DNA of 42,175 nt from Davidsoniella eucalypti. Taxonomy: Eukaryota > Ascomycota > Sordariomycetes > Microascales > Ceratocystidaceae. The translations under genes were made by a program, and so were the position numbers. The notes under the pieces were generated by a model. The model had not been told where the DNA came from, ran no database searches, and was given only the letters and a program-made list of their open reading frames with translations. Below, piece after piece: positions 22,647 to 32,639 of this stretch (the first letter of the stretch is position 1; each line of letters starts with the position of its first letter). The DNA lies in contig RMBW01000170.1 of the NCBI GenBank assembly GCA_004009845.1, forward strand, positions 1-42,175. Reading direction: 5' to 3'.

Positions 22647-23800
22647 ATTTTCCTGTTTATGTTTACATTTCTCGGCCGGTTACCTCAACTTGAATCGTTT
22701 GGAGAGGCCAAAAGCCGGATATTCGCTTGGATTTACGGTACATTTGGAATCATGACGTTAGCAACGGTCGGCTCGGTGCATTCCATGTCATTTTATTTTG
22801 TACTTTTTTTATCATTATTTACTAGTCTTTTCTTTTGAACACCGTTTTGGGATCTAGGATGCATCAAGTTTGATATCTATTAATGTTTGTTTTAGGAATA
22901 AACTGCTTGCTATGGCATTTTCAACTCCAATGCTGTATGAGAATCTTAGCGGGTAGGGTTGAATGGCATATTTAGGCATCGGGAGGAGTTCGTTTTATTC
23001 TTGTTATCTTTTTTCTTTTCTTCTTTTGTAACCACTTGCCACTTGGGGGGTTTTTTGAGATATTTCTACATGTATAACTTCATGAGTCTTGAGATTTGGA
23101 ATAAAAAATATTAAAAACAACATAACAACTAAATTAGAGCTGTACATTAAGATATTGTGTACTTTTTATTGGGGTTGATAAAATACACGTTTATGAGTTG
23201 CTTAGTATTGTACTTAGATTTGAATGTATAAAAAGAATGGGTCTGCTGACAGCTCAATCACATCAAGAACGCGGCCTTTCGTAACTGGCTTAGCTTGGTC
23301 GTACTCTTGAATGTTAAATCAAATCAAATCAGAGTCTTGGGGTCACTAATGCCTAGGGGAAAACTTTCTCCTAGGTCTTCTTACTTGCGTAGCTGCGCGT
23401 ATAAGCGTGAAGTTGGTTTTGAGGGAAATTTAGCCGTAGGGCCGAAACGATTTTGTATAGCTTGAGACTGATATTGATACTTGATGTTTTTGTGGGTCTT
23501 AGGAATCCTTCGTCTTCTGTTCGTCTTCTAATTGGCTGTATGATTTACTTGTTGTAATTGGCTAGCTTGAATTGCCCGTTTTTTTGTAGGTCAACGTGAT
23601 AAGGTTTCATTGGCCAGCTCAACTAGTGCCTTTTTTTATTCCTAGGGTTAGTCAACATGTGATTAAGCTTGTGTGTTGTAGGGTTAAGACTAGTAGGATT
23701 GTTGATGTATAATGGTTGCCATTAAGAGGCCTTGTTCTATTGCTATATTTCCTGTCAAATTAAGTCTCAGCAAGTGAAGTTAGATGTACTACCAATTAGT
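22647..23800. other. Intergenic region between HMG-box gene and transposon
   Basis: AT-rich 3' flank of the HMG gene with homopolymer T and G runs and short direct repeats (AAATC three times near 23316-23331; CGTCTTCT twice near 23510-23528). No gene or RNA was recognised. Confidence 0.55.
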
Positions 23801-23802
23801 TA

Positions 23803-23851
23803 ACGTACTTCACCACTTCACGGGCCGCACCACTTCCTGGGCCACTTTTCC
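23803..23851 (+). repeat. Left terminal inverted repeat of the pogo element
   Basis: 49 bases, reverse-complementary to 24886-24934 except two positions (T on this side where the other arm has C). The direct submotif ACTTCACCACTTCAC lies near the outer end. Preceded by the TA duplication. Confidence 0.93.
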
Positions 23852-23899
23852 CCACCACCACCACTCCAACTTCAAGACGAGTTTACTTACGCACTTACG

Positions 23900-24827
23900 A
23901 TGCCAAACTTTCTCCGCGAGTCTCGAATCATTCTTGCGATCGAGGCAAAGCGAACGACACCGGAATTGAGTATTCGAAAGCTCGCAAAGCAATTTGATGT
24001 CCCACGAACGACGCTCCAGTACAGAATAGCTGGAAGAGCCTTTGATGCCGATAGAACCCACGGCTTGCCGATCTTGACCCCGAGTGAAGAGGAGTCGATT
24101 GTTCAATATATTTTCTAGCTAGATGCAAAAGGGTTTTCCCCCCGGAGGGTTGACGTGAAAGATATGGCTAATCGTTTGCTCGGGATACGCGGCCTTAAAT
24201 GCGTCGGAAAGAACTGGACTGACCGCTTTGTTGCACGACGACTAGAGCTCCGTACGCATTTCTCTCGAGTTTACGACTACCAAAGGGCCTTGCAAGAAGA
24301 TCTCTATGTGTTGGATGCGTGGTTCCGTTTGGTCATCAACATGCGTGCGAAGTACGCTATCTAGGACTGCGATTTCTACAACATCGACTGAGACGGGCTT
24401 TGGAGGCCATTTCACAGTCGACTCTCATCAAGGATCGAGTGACCAAGCATCAAGGAAGCTCTCCAACACCGAATCTAGCCTCTATTGACCAATTGGCCAA
24501 GGCTACGGTAGCTGTTAACCACCAGCTTACACTTTTGACCAGTGAGGTCAGGGCACTTCGAGAGGCTAACGAAGCCCTCTCGAAACGCCGTCAGGCCAAA
24601 AGAACCCGATTACAGGATTGGGACCTCTTACCGGTGAGGAAGCCAGCCAGCTTTTAGTGGAAAAGGGCGTTGTTGAGCAGGAAGGACGAGACAAAGGTGC
24701 GGGGGAGGGGTCGCCGAAGCGGCGCAAAACGAGTACGCGGCACTGTGGCATCTGTCGGAAGGCCGGCCACAATGCAAGGACCTGCCCAGAGGAGATAGAT
24801 GCAAGTAGTTCATCGGATTCCGAGTAG
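23900..24827 (+). pseudogene. Pogo/Fot1 transposase remnant
   Basis: Starts with MPNFLRESRIILAIEAKR and a psq-type helix-turn-helix (ELSIRKLAKQFDVPRTTLQY), followed by a Tc5/CENP-B-like second DNA-binding domain (to about 24340) with GKNWTDRFVARR. In-frame TAG stops occur at about 24116 and 24362. The frame reaches the conserved IDETGF region at about 24390 (start of the DDE domain) and there runs directly into the C-terminal region (RALEAISQSTLIKDRV, coiled coil near 24490-24600). A further frame change near 24610 precedes the tail with a CX2CX4HX4C zinc knuckle (C-G-I-C...H...C, 24739-24780). Catalytic acidic residues of the core are absent. Not functional. Confidence 0.92.
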
Positions 24828-24885
24828 AAGTAATTGATTTGACCACTTTTTCGTGGAGTTATGAGGGTTGCAAGTTAGGTAGTCT

Positions 24886-24934
24886 GGAAAAGTGGCCCGG
24901 GAGGTGGTGCGGCCCGTGAAGTGGTGAAGTACGT
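24886..24934 (-). repeat. Right terminal inverted repeat of the pogo element
   Basis: Reverse complement of 23803-23851 with two mismatches, followed by TA at 24935-24936. Confidence 0.93.
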
Positions 24935-24936
24935 TA

Positions 24937-25896
24937 GTTGTAGTTAAGAAAACTAAATACCTGGACCCTTTTGAGCTTTTTGGTAACAGGTTAAGGATTA
25001 TTTATTTCTTATCTGGACTAACTACTAGATATATATTGAAATATAGACTAGCATAAGGCCTTTCACTGTTTCTACAGTTTAGTCATAGCAATAAACATAT
25101 TTTTGCAGCTACAAAATGGTGATGAAGGTGTGTGATAATCCAAAACTAAGACTTATACCTATAGTGCACCCTTCAGCTATGACTAAAAGTTTAGATGTTC
25201 TAGAAAACAATAGCTATGGCTTTCAGAAAAGCTCGTAGTTAGTTAATCGCTTTTAATTGTTAGTCGATTTTTTTTGTTTGGGCTCTTGAACTCCTTTATT
25301 TGGAATACTAACAGGTTTGTTTTTCTTCATATTTCTTGTCTCCATATTCCAATACTTTAGTATGCCTTGTATAGGTACTTTTTATAAATGTCAACTCTTT
25401 AATAAGTAAAATCCATCGAAAATTAATTGTTTTGTAGATAAGAAAACTTTCAAGTCTTCTTGGTCACAAGCTGAGAATAAATGTAACAACTGACTAGTCT
25501 CTGCTTTTCATCTTCATAGTTAGGGATTAGTCTGCCTTTGCCTTGTGTAGGCTTTTAGGGATCCTATGCTTTCGACCTCGACTTAGCCGTGCCCTTTGGA
25601 TTTTGACTTTACCATCACCTTTGGTTTTGCCTTTGCCTTTACTCTTACTGTCGGGCCTAAACGCGAAGCGCGAAGCGCGAAGCCCATCTTGTCTTGTTTA
25701 TTAGTCCGTTGTTAGCTTGACTGACTAAGCAAGGTGCCACATATCTTTTGCCACATGTGGCGGCGCTAGTCTAACCGAGCCTGTGCTGGTTGGTCCATGT
25801 CGTACATGTTACTATGTCAAGCTTTCGTGGATAGCTGTCCGAATCTTGTATTGCCATTATAGAGCATCATATCAACATTGTGTCCATTCAACAAAA
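24937..25896. other. AT-rich intergenic region between transposon and EMC5
   Basis: Low-GC sequence with T runs. 25541-25680 stands out: read on the minus strand it gives a short Lys/Gly/Arg-rich frame, ending in a GC-rich 7-bp triplicate at 25662-25682. It may be a relic of a lost coding sequence or of another repeat. The final 250 bases include the EMC5 promoter and leader. Confidence 0.5.
25662..25682. repeat. Three tandem copies of CGCGAAG
   Basis: Exact 7-bp unit three times in an otherwise AT-rich region; the unit is GC-rich and partly self-complementary (CGCG). Confidence 0.85.
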
Positions 25897-26341
25897 ATGG
25901 GTTTTATTGGCCACTCCATCACGGCCTTGGGCCTTGTGGTTCTTATTCATGCGTATGTCAGGCTTTCAGATAGCTTAAGCATCATCAATTCTAACATACG
26001 AAAATAGTTGCTATTCAGCTCAGGAACACACGACCCTTCAAGCCCTTCGCTCTACTTCGACGTCCCTCCCCGTTGATATCGTCGCCGAAACAATTGTCGC
26101 CACTTTGATCTTAACACTCGGCTTGATCTTGTCTGCTCCGACCCTGCGCCCTATCAGCTGGAGAATCTGGGCTGGCAAGATCGAGCGCGAAGGAGCTGCT
26201 GTTTTCTGTGCGGACACCAACAAAATCAATGACATCATTGGCAACCCGTTCTTCAATCTTGAATCACGACCATCGTTCACTGATATCAGAGGACAGAGGT
26301 CCGAGTTTTCAAAATGGATGGTCGAACAGAACGCATCATGA
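25897..26341 (+). CDS. EMC5: ER membrane protein complex subunit 5 (129 aa)
   Basis: Exons 25897-25952 and 26008-26341; the intron has donor GTATGT, branch CTAACAT and acceptor TAG, giving 129 residues. MGFIGHSITALGLVVLIHACYSAQEH forms the first membrane segment and the conserved YSA-E-H loop. Residues about 45-70 (DIVAETIVATLILTLGLIL) form the second segment, followed by the signature LRPISWRIWAGKIEREG (about 74-90), NPFFNLESRPSF and a cytosolic end. This is the pattern of Emc5/MMGT1, a core subunit of the EMC insertase that places tail-anchored and multi-pass proteins in the ER membrane. Length fits the family. It lies 264 bp upstream of MSH5 in the same direction. Confident. Confidence 0.93.
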
Positions 26342-26604
26342 ACTTGAAAAGTTGTTATATAAGATTACCGCAATACAATATTCTGATCTCTTATCACTTT
26401 GAAATTAATATAGGCGTATAGTTTGTTTATGTCCTAGTTACTGATGTCTATTCATTCGAGTACTTACTATATGTAGAATGTAATAATGGGGAAAGAGCTA
26501 CGAGGCTCAAAACACAAATCAACAGATACATATTGAATATCTCATACGAAGAACAGAAAACTATTCCCTTAGCTATCTACTGATCATAAATCACCACATA
26601 CACA

Positions 26605-29600
26605 ATGGCTCCCCAAAATAAACGTCGAGCTGACGGGACACCGACCAGCTCAACCTCGACGCCATCTTCGGTATTCCAGTTTTCCGAACCGCCCTCGAAA
26701 CGGAAATTATCTCTTGGTTCTCTATCTTCGAATGTCATAGTTGGGAATAGTCATGAAGAGCATAAATCACCATATGTTACTCTGCGAGAGCCAACAATCG
26801 CTAATGATTCAACCTCGGAAGATCGTAGCTTTCAACCTTCAGCCCATAACAACGCACAACAGCCGTTTCTCTCGACCGAAGTGAATGCCACAGACGGGGG
26901 ACAGGCTAACATCGCCTCTACTACAGAATGTGTGAATAACGAGTGTCTAGAAGAAATCACTATGGCAATTGAAATGCACAATGACGGCACTTTAGGCTGT
27001 GCCTTCTTTTCCTCTACCGAAGACTCCCTCCAGCTCATGGAAAACATGCCTTTAGCCGATATTGAGCTTGTCCAACGGATACTACTACACATTGAACCAA
27101 CGACTATTCTGACCCCTCTACGGATTTCAGAAGAGTTGGAAGAATGTTTCACCAAGTATTGCAACGAACGTAATGAAGGTACATACTCTATCTTTCACCC
27201 ATGAAAATATATGGTTAAAGCTAATTTTTAATGCTGAAGACAATTCTACTGAGCAAGTTGTGTTACGTTATCTTGGCTCTTCAATGTTTTCTTTCGATGC
27301 TGCATTATCTGCTCTACTAGAAACTTATCAATCGTTTGATCCTGCGGTTGGCGCCGTATTCCAAACAACGAATGCTTCTGGCTGTCGTTCTGTCAGCTTG
27401 ATGAAGTTATCTTCTATGATAAATCTTGATTGCCGCGTATCAGTAAGACAAATGCCTAGGGTGTTATATAAAGAGCTATACAAATACTTACTCATATGTA
27501 TAGGTTGAATGTGCTGGCGTGGTTATTACAGATATCAAGCGCCGCAAGAAACTTCTTACTATCCAAAATGATACGCGAGTATCTAGCATTTCCATGTTCA
27601 CGCTGAAGGAGTTCATGTTCATTAACCATGATTCTTTGCTCTCGCTTCAAATCATTCATTCTGAAGCTCACCCGAATACTCTTTCTTGGAGTGCTCAGGA
27701 TACCAGTACCGGCTCTAAGGAAAACCTATCTTTATATGGCCTCTTCCATTCTCTTGCTGTTTCGCCGCTGGGCAAAGTCAAATTGCGGCAGTTGTTTATG
27801 CGCCCAGTACTCGACCTTGACGTGATCGAGGAGCGCCATCGTACTATCATGGTGTTTTTAAGTTCAAAGCATCAAGAGAACCTAAAAGCCATGTCAAAAG
27901 CTCTTCGTGGAGTAAAGAATATCGCCAACGTGCTGATGCAATTACGAAAGGGCACAAGCCCGATTCTGGGTAAAACTTCCTCTAGCTCTGGGACATGGGG
28001 AACTATCCTGAAGTTTTGTTCTTCAATTCTGAAGATATATGAGATTGCATGTACTTTCTCTGGTAACGGCCCGCCCGAAGTCATCAAAGCCATCACTAAA
28101 ATCGTTGACCCGTTGATAATGAATGCTGTTGGCAGCTTGATATCTAAGACGGTGAATCTTGAACGTTCCAAAACAGCTTTACGGACTGTAGTTTTGGCTG
28201 GTGTCAATGCCAAGCTAGATAAGCTTAGGCGAGCCTATGATGGAATGGAAGATCTCCTTGATAAAGCAGCCCAGCAGTTGATCTTGACAATCCCAAGTTG
28301 GGCCCGGAATTCAATATCGAACTGCATATTTTACCCCCAATTAGGCTTCCTCACAGTTGTTGCCTTAGACGTAGATACTAAATCAGCTCGATACTCTGGT
28401 GAAGGTATGCCAGAGGAAAACTGGGAGCAGATGTTCTGTGCTGATGGTAGTGCATTTTTCAAAAACGAATCAATGCGCGAACTTGACAAAGAGTTTGGCG
28501 ATATGTACAGTATAATATCAGGTATGCTTGCATTATATTTATTGGTTTATCCGCACATCGAAACTAACAACCTATTTCCCATAGATCTCGAAATAGAGAT
28601 CCTGCATGGCCTTACACTGAAGATACTAGTCTATGAGAAGCCGCTCATAGCAGCAGCCAATGCTTGTGCCACACTTGACTGCATGGTAGCACTAGCTCTT
28701 GGAGCACAGATATATAAGTGGGTTAAGCCTTCCATGACAACAGACAATATCTATGACATTCGTGGAGGTAGACATCCACTACAAGAACTCGTAGTCCCCG
28801 CATTCGTGCCAAATGACTGTCATCTTGCAGGTGGTGATGGTCATGCGCTTGATGTCGGACCGCAGATGGCATCTTCAGATATTGAAGATATCCCTACAGC
28901 ATTGGTCTTGACAGGACCAAACCACTCTGGTAAGAGCGCCTATCTCAAGCACATTGCGCTTGTGGTATACCTCGCACATATCGGCAGTTTTGTTCCAGCC
29001 GATGAAGCAAACATCGGAATCACCGACAAGATTCTCACACGTATTTCAACACGAGAGAGCTCTGGACAGAACCAGTCGGCGTTCTCAATCGATTTACGTC
29101 AGATTGCTTTTTCAGCACGAATGGCTACCAAGCATAGTCTTGTCCTTGTTGATGAATTTGGAAAGGGTACAAGAGCCGATGATGGAGCAGCTCTTCTAGC
29201 AGCCCTCATTGACCATTTCGTCGGATTAGGAGCAGAAACTCCCAAGCTTGTGATTGCGACTCATTTTCATGAGATTATCAGAGGTGGCTACCTCAAACAC
29301 TGTTCTCGGCTGGCGTTTGCCCATATGCAAGTTAAAGAGATGAAGGGTCATGCCTCTATATCTGGTGATAGAATCGTCTATCTGTATCGCCTGCGCGAAG
29401 GACCTAGTATGTCAAGCTTCGGTTCTATCTGTGCATTGCTGAACGGAGTCGACGATGATATTGTCCGTCGCGCAGATTTTCTCATGGCTGCCATGTCAAA
29501 CAACGAGGATCTACGATCTGTGTGCTCGACCATGACATCTCAGGAAGAAGAGAGATTTGCAGTAGCAGAACGGGTTGCTCGCAAGTTTCTGGAACTGTCG

Positions 29601-29717
29601 ATAGGCGAAGTCGGATTAGAATCGGAGAGCATACGGCATCCAAGGCAGGTTCTCGAAGAGCTAGTTCAATCTGTAGCAGCAAACGATAGTGGCTACGCAG
29701 ATAGTGTATTTGGATAA
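26605..29717 (+). CDS. MSH5: MutS homologue 5, meiotic crossover factor (975 aa)
   Basis: Exons 26605-27178, 27240-27442, 27504-28521 and 28585-29717 give 975 residues. The first about 100 residues are disordered. The body has the MSH5 signatures: FMFINHDSLLSLQIIHSE..HPN, SLYGLFHSLAVSPLGKVKLRQLFMRP, and the lever/clamp helices. The ATPase has Walker A GPNHSGKS (709-716), SFVPADEANIGITDKILTRI, Walker B LVLVDEFGKGT (D788 E789) and ATHFHE switch. There is no N-terminal mismatch-recognition domain with the Phe-X-Glu motif, as expected for MSH4/MSH5. Msh4-Msh5 clamps stabilise recombination intermediates and promote interfering crossovers in meiosis. The third intron (63 nt) has no stop and keeps frame, so retention would add 21 residues; the family pattern DLEIEILH supports splicing it out. 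Tail to tail with ADE8, 106 bp apart. Confidence 0.95.
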
Positions 29718-29823
29718 AAATGAAAGCTGTATTTGTATATATTCAGTGTATGAGGTGTCATTTTATGGTGCGTGGTCTTTTTTTCTTCTTTTTTTTTTGT
29801 ATTAAAGCCGATATTATAGCAGA
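29718..29823. terminator. Shared 3' region of convergent MSH5 and ADE8
   Basis: Only 106 bases separate the two stop codons, including a T/C-rich stretch (about 29778-29800). Both transcripts probably end past each other's stop and overlap; no precise signal can be assigned. Confidence 0.4.
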
Positions 29824-30556
29824 TTACCTTGCTGACTTCTTCGAGACAATCTCAGAAACAACCTTAGCAGTCGCCTTAACAATGAGGGCGTGCTCTGCTT
29901 TATGCATACGTTGCTCTAGATCTTCAAGAGACTCGCCAACTATGCATGGGACCTCTTCAATTATGATAGGGTCACCACGGTCAACCTCGGCGATGACATA
30001 GTGAATCATGCAACCCGTACGGCCGTTCTCAAGCTGGCCCGCCTGGAAGTCGTTGTATGCACGGCCAATAGCATTTGCACCGTCGTATTTGCCTATATAT
30101 TAGTTAGGGCTGGCTAATCATGGTCTAATTGGTATATTCGAAGTGAAACTCACCAGGAAGTGCAGGGTGTAGGTTGATGACGGGAACAGAGGCAGCAGCA
30201 AGAGGGTTCAAGAACGACGGCGTGAAGACCTGCATCCAGCCTGCCAAAACTACCAAGTCTGGCTTTTCAGTCAACACTTTCTGAGCCAGAGCAGCATCGT
30301 AATTCGACCGGGCCATCTTGAGTTTCTCTTCATCCTTCTCGCCAGCAGCGTGGTAGCCATCCTTGACCATGTTGAAGTAAGTAGTAGGAATACCGACATC
30401 CTCGGCACGCTTGACGGCATAGGCGTTTTTACGGTTCACGTAAACTTTGACGATCTCGGCGTTTTGGATTTGAGTATCCTTGAGGGCGTTGATGATGGCT
30501 TGTAGGTTAGTGCCACTGCCTGAGCACATGACGACGAGACGGGCCGTAGAAGTCAT
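29824..30556 (-). CDS. ADE8: Phosphoribosylglycinamide formyltransferase (GAR transformylase)
   Basis: Exons on the minus strand 30556-30154 and 30092-29824 (donor GTGAGT, branch CTAACTAA, acceptor TAG), 223 residues, close to yeast Ade8. It transfers a formyl group from 10-formyl-THF to GAR, step 3 of de novo purine synthesis. Visible motifs: VVMCSGSGTNLQAII (phosphate-binding loop, about 8-22), VVLAGWMQVFTPSF, and the catalytic N-L-H-P-A-L-P-G (N128, H130), with the intron splitting the codon of its last Gly. The later GRTGCMIHYVIAEVDRGDPIIIEEVP block aligns with the region holding Asp144 of E. coli PurN, where the aligned residue appears to be Ala with Glu and Asp following. Stand-alone, as in yeasts, not fused to the other GAR/AIR enzymes. 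Confident. Confidence 0.95.
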
Positions 30557-32226
30557 GATGTTAGTTTTTTTCTAATTGGGAGATGGTTTTAGTATATGTA
30601 GTGGAAAGTATGTTAATATATGAAAATCTCCGATTCAATGTTATGGCATTTATGAGTTCTTAGTATGTAGTCAGCGGTTCTGGGTTTCAATATATCGAAT
30701 TAGTAGCGTTGCAGAGATTTACAAGGTCGAATGTTGTGACGGGGCTATTATGGCGGGGTTCCGTTTTAGGACTATCTTAGTTGTACTTGCCTTGCAAACT
30801 TTGAATTGTCGGACTACAGCTTCAAGGTTGCAAATTTTCAATTAGTTTATGGTTACGAAACTTAACTTTACATCAATACTATCTTAGTTACAACTGTAGG
30901 GTAGGGTCATGTCAATTTTATTTTCAAGCACTGTTAGTTAGTCAATTGTTATGCCTGCGTCTGCTTGTTGTACAGATATGTACATGACGTACATATACCC
31001 TCGATGTCCAAGATCATTAGGGTTAGTGAATCGAGGGTGTGCTGTATTTGTAGATTGACGGATTCGTACGGGATCAACATATCTGTATGAAGGATTTGGA
31101 ATTAGCTAGTTGTACACATGTAACTAGTGATTGCTTTCAGTTTGAAAGATGTAATGAAACATGACGTTGAGTAAAGGCTGTATAAGAATACAATTTAGAA
31201 GTGAATAATAGATATGGGACGATGAACTCAAGGGGAACTATTAGTACAAGTTAAGTAATACACCTAGTGTATTGGTACGGAAATATATATCACATGAATG
31301 TTTGTATGTATGTTATGTCACCTCGTGAGATAAGTTTATTGGTTTTGTATATGATGTTTTGTTACATCGAATCTAAGATTTAATTTCGCGGATATTGGGT
31401 CATAACATACCTCACAATGCAATACAATCAAGCAACACTGATAGCTTACTACGACTATCATTTGTGTTGCGCTAGAGCTATAGTTATCCTAGGTATGGTT
31501 AGCGGCATGTATCTTCCCGCATAAAATTACGGGCGGAGTACATCTAGATAGACTATGTGGGTATCCGCACGAATGTGGAAGTCAGCTCTATCTTGCAGTT
31601 TCTTGCAATTGGGATTCTGGGATCGATCGTCGATGTTGCACATAGAACTATGTTTTAGGGTAATGTCGTGCCATAAACCGGGCTGTTACAGCAGTGTGTC
31701 TGTATAGATAGGCTTTTGATAACTTTCGGTTGGGTAATAGCACTAGGATGGCCACCGTAAAATGCACCTTCATATGACTTCTTACGTCATTTGCTTTCTG
31801 CACTACGTTTGGGCACCTGGCCCCAAAGATTGTCTTTGTAGAGCACACCAGCCAGTGAGTTTTGGTTTTGGCATGCGACCTGATGGCCCGGCCTCTCCAT
31901 ATATGCACTGTATGTACTATGTATAGTATGTATATCATGCGAAAGCTATGTAGTTTGTTCACTACAGCTAGTCGTTTATGATGCGAAATGATGCGCCATA
32001 GAATCTCAAAGACTACAAACTATTGAACGGTCTAGACTTTACGATAAAAATGAACGGCGTGAATTGGCTTGGTCCAGCCTAACTAGGCTCGATCTAAAAC
32101 TTGTGTGTTTCTAGCGATTAGACTATTTTGGTGGCCTTGTTGTGGCACGGCTTCTGGTCTATCGTCATAGATTTAGCGGAGCTATTGAAAAAAACAAGAT
32201 TACTAGTTCTGCTTCCAATGCCCCAC

Positions 32227-32280
32227 GATTCACGTAAACAAGACAGGCTGCTGTGTCTAGTGCCGCAATGCACGTGAATC
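32227..32280. repeat. Nested inverted repeats with a CACGTG box
   Basis: Outer arms GATTCACGT (32227-32235) and ACGTGAATC (32272-32280) are exact inverted copies; inner arms AGACA (32241-32245) and TGTCT (32254-32258) are nested between them. The right arm overlaps a CACGTG E-box (32271-32276). It lies about 700 bp upstream of the PP2A-B start. Confidence 0.6.
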
Positions 32281-32565
32281 AATGGCAGCGAGAGATATCG
32301 AGTCCATTCCTTTGCAGATATCATACATACATATGTATATATATATATAAGCATTGATTTACATATGCTGGTGTGTTGAGCTAGTTGCGACAGATTGCTT
32401 TTGCCTGAATAATTACTACATTAATTGCTGCAATAGTTGCTTGCCAGGTACCAGCGTCCCCACTTTCTCCCAGTTAAGATTTATTTGCGACTTGGCTGTC
32501 TTTACTGGCTGACTATACTGATACTAGCTAATATAGTGGTGTCCGGATTTTTCGACCGCCCCCCC

Positions 32566-32608
32566 AAAATTGCCAAAATTGCCATAATTGCCATAATTGC
32601 CATAATTC
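32566..32608. repeat. Tandem repeat, 10-bp unit ATTGCCATAA
   Basis: About four copies (first slightly variant, ATTGCCAAAA), directly preceded by a C8 run. It lies in the promoter or leader of the PP2A-B gene. Confidence 0.8.
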
Positions 32609-32639
32609 GCTTTACTACTGAATCCACTGAATCACCCCT

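Larger units (their letters stand above)
23803..24934 (+). mobile_element. Defective Fot1/pogo-type (Tc1/mariner superfamily) transposon
   Basis: A 1132-bp element bounded by 49-bp terminal inverted repeats (23803-23851 and 24886-24934; 47 of 49 positions match, the ends beginning ACGTACTTCACC) and flanked by TA on both sides (23801-23802, 24935-24936), the target duplication typical of Tc1/mariner. Inside is a broken pogo-type transposase with its DNA-binding domains and C-terminal zinc knuckle but without the DDE core. Autonomous fungal Fot1/pogo elements are usually near 1.8-2 kb, so this is an internally deleted, non-autonomous copy. Well-kept repeat ends suggest it could still have been mobilised in trans (inference). 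Confidence 0.93.

Noticed and set aside
20951..29717. Mating-type locus
   Set aside because: The HMG box looks STE11/FMF-1-like rather than MAT1-2-1, and the usual MAT neighbours (SLA2, APN2) are not present in the window.
31648..31962. Minus-strand frame of 104 codons
   Set aside because: No motif, in AT-rich spacer, ends in a repetitive TATG/CATA tract.
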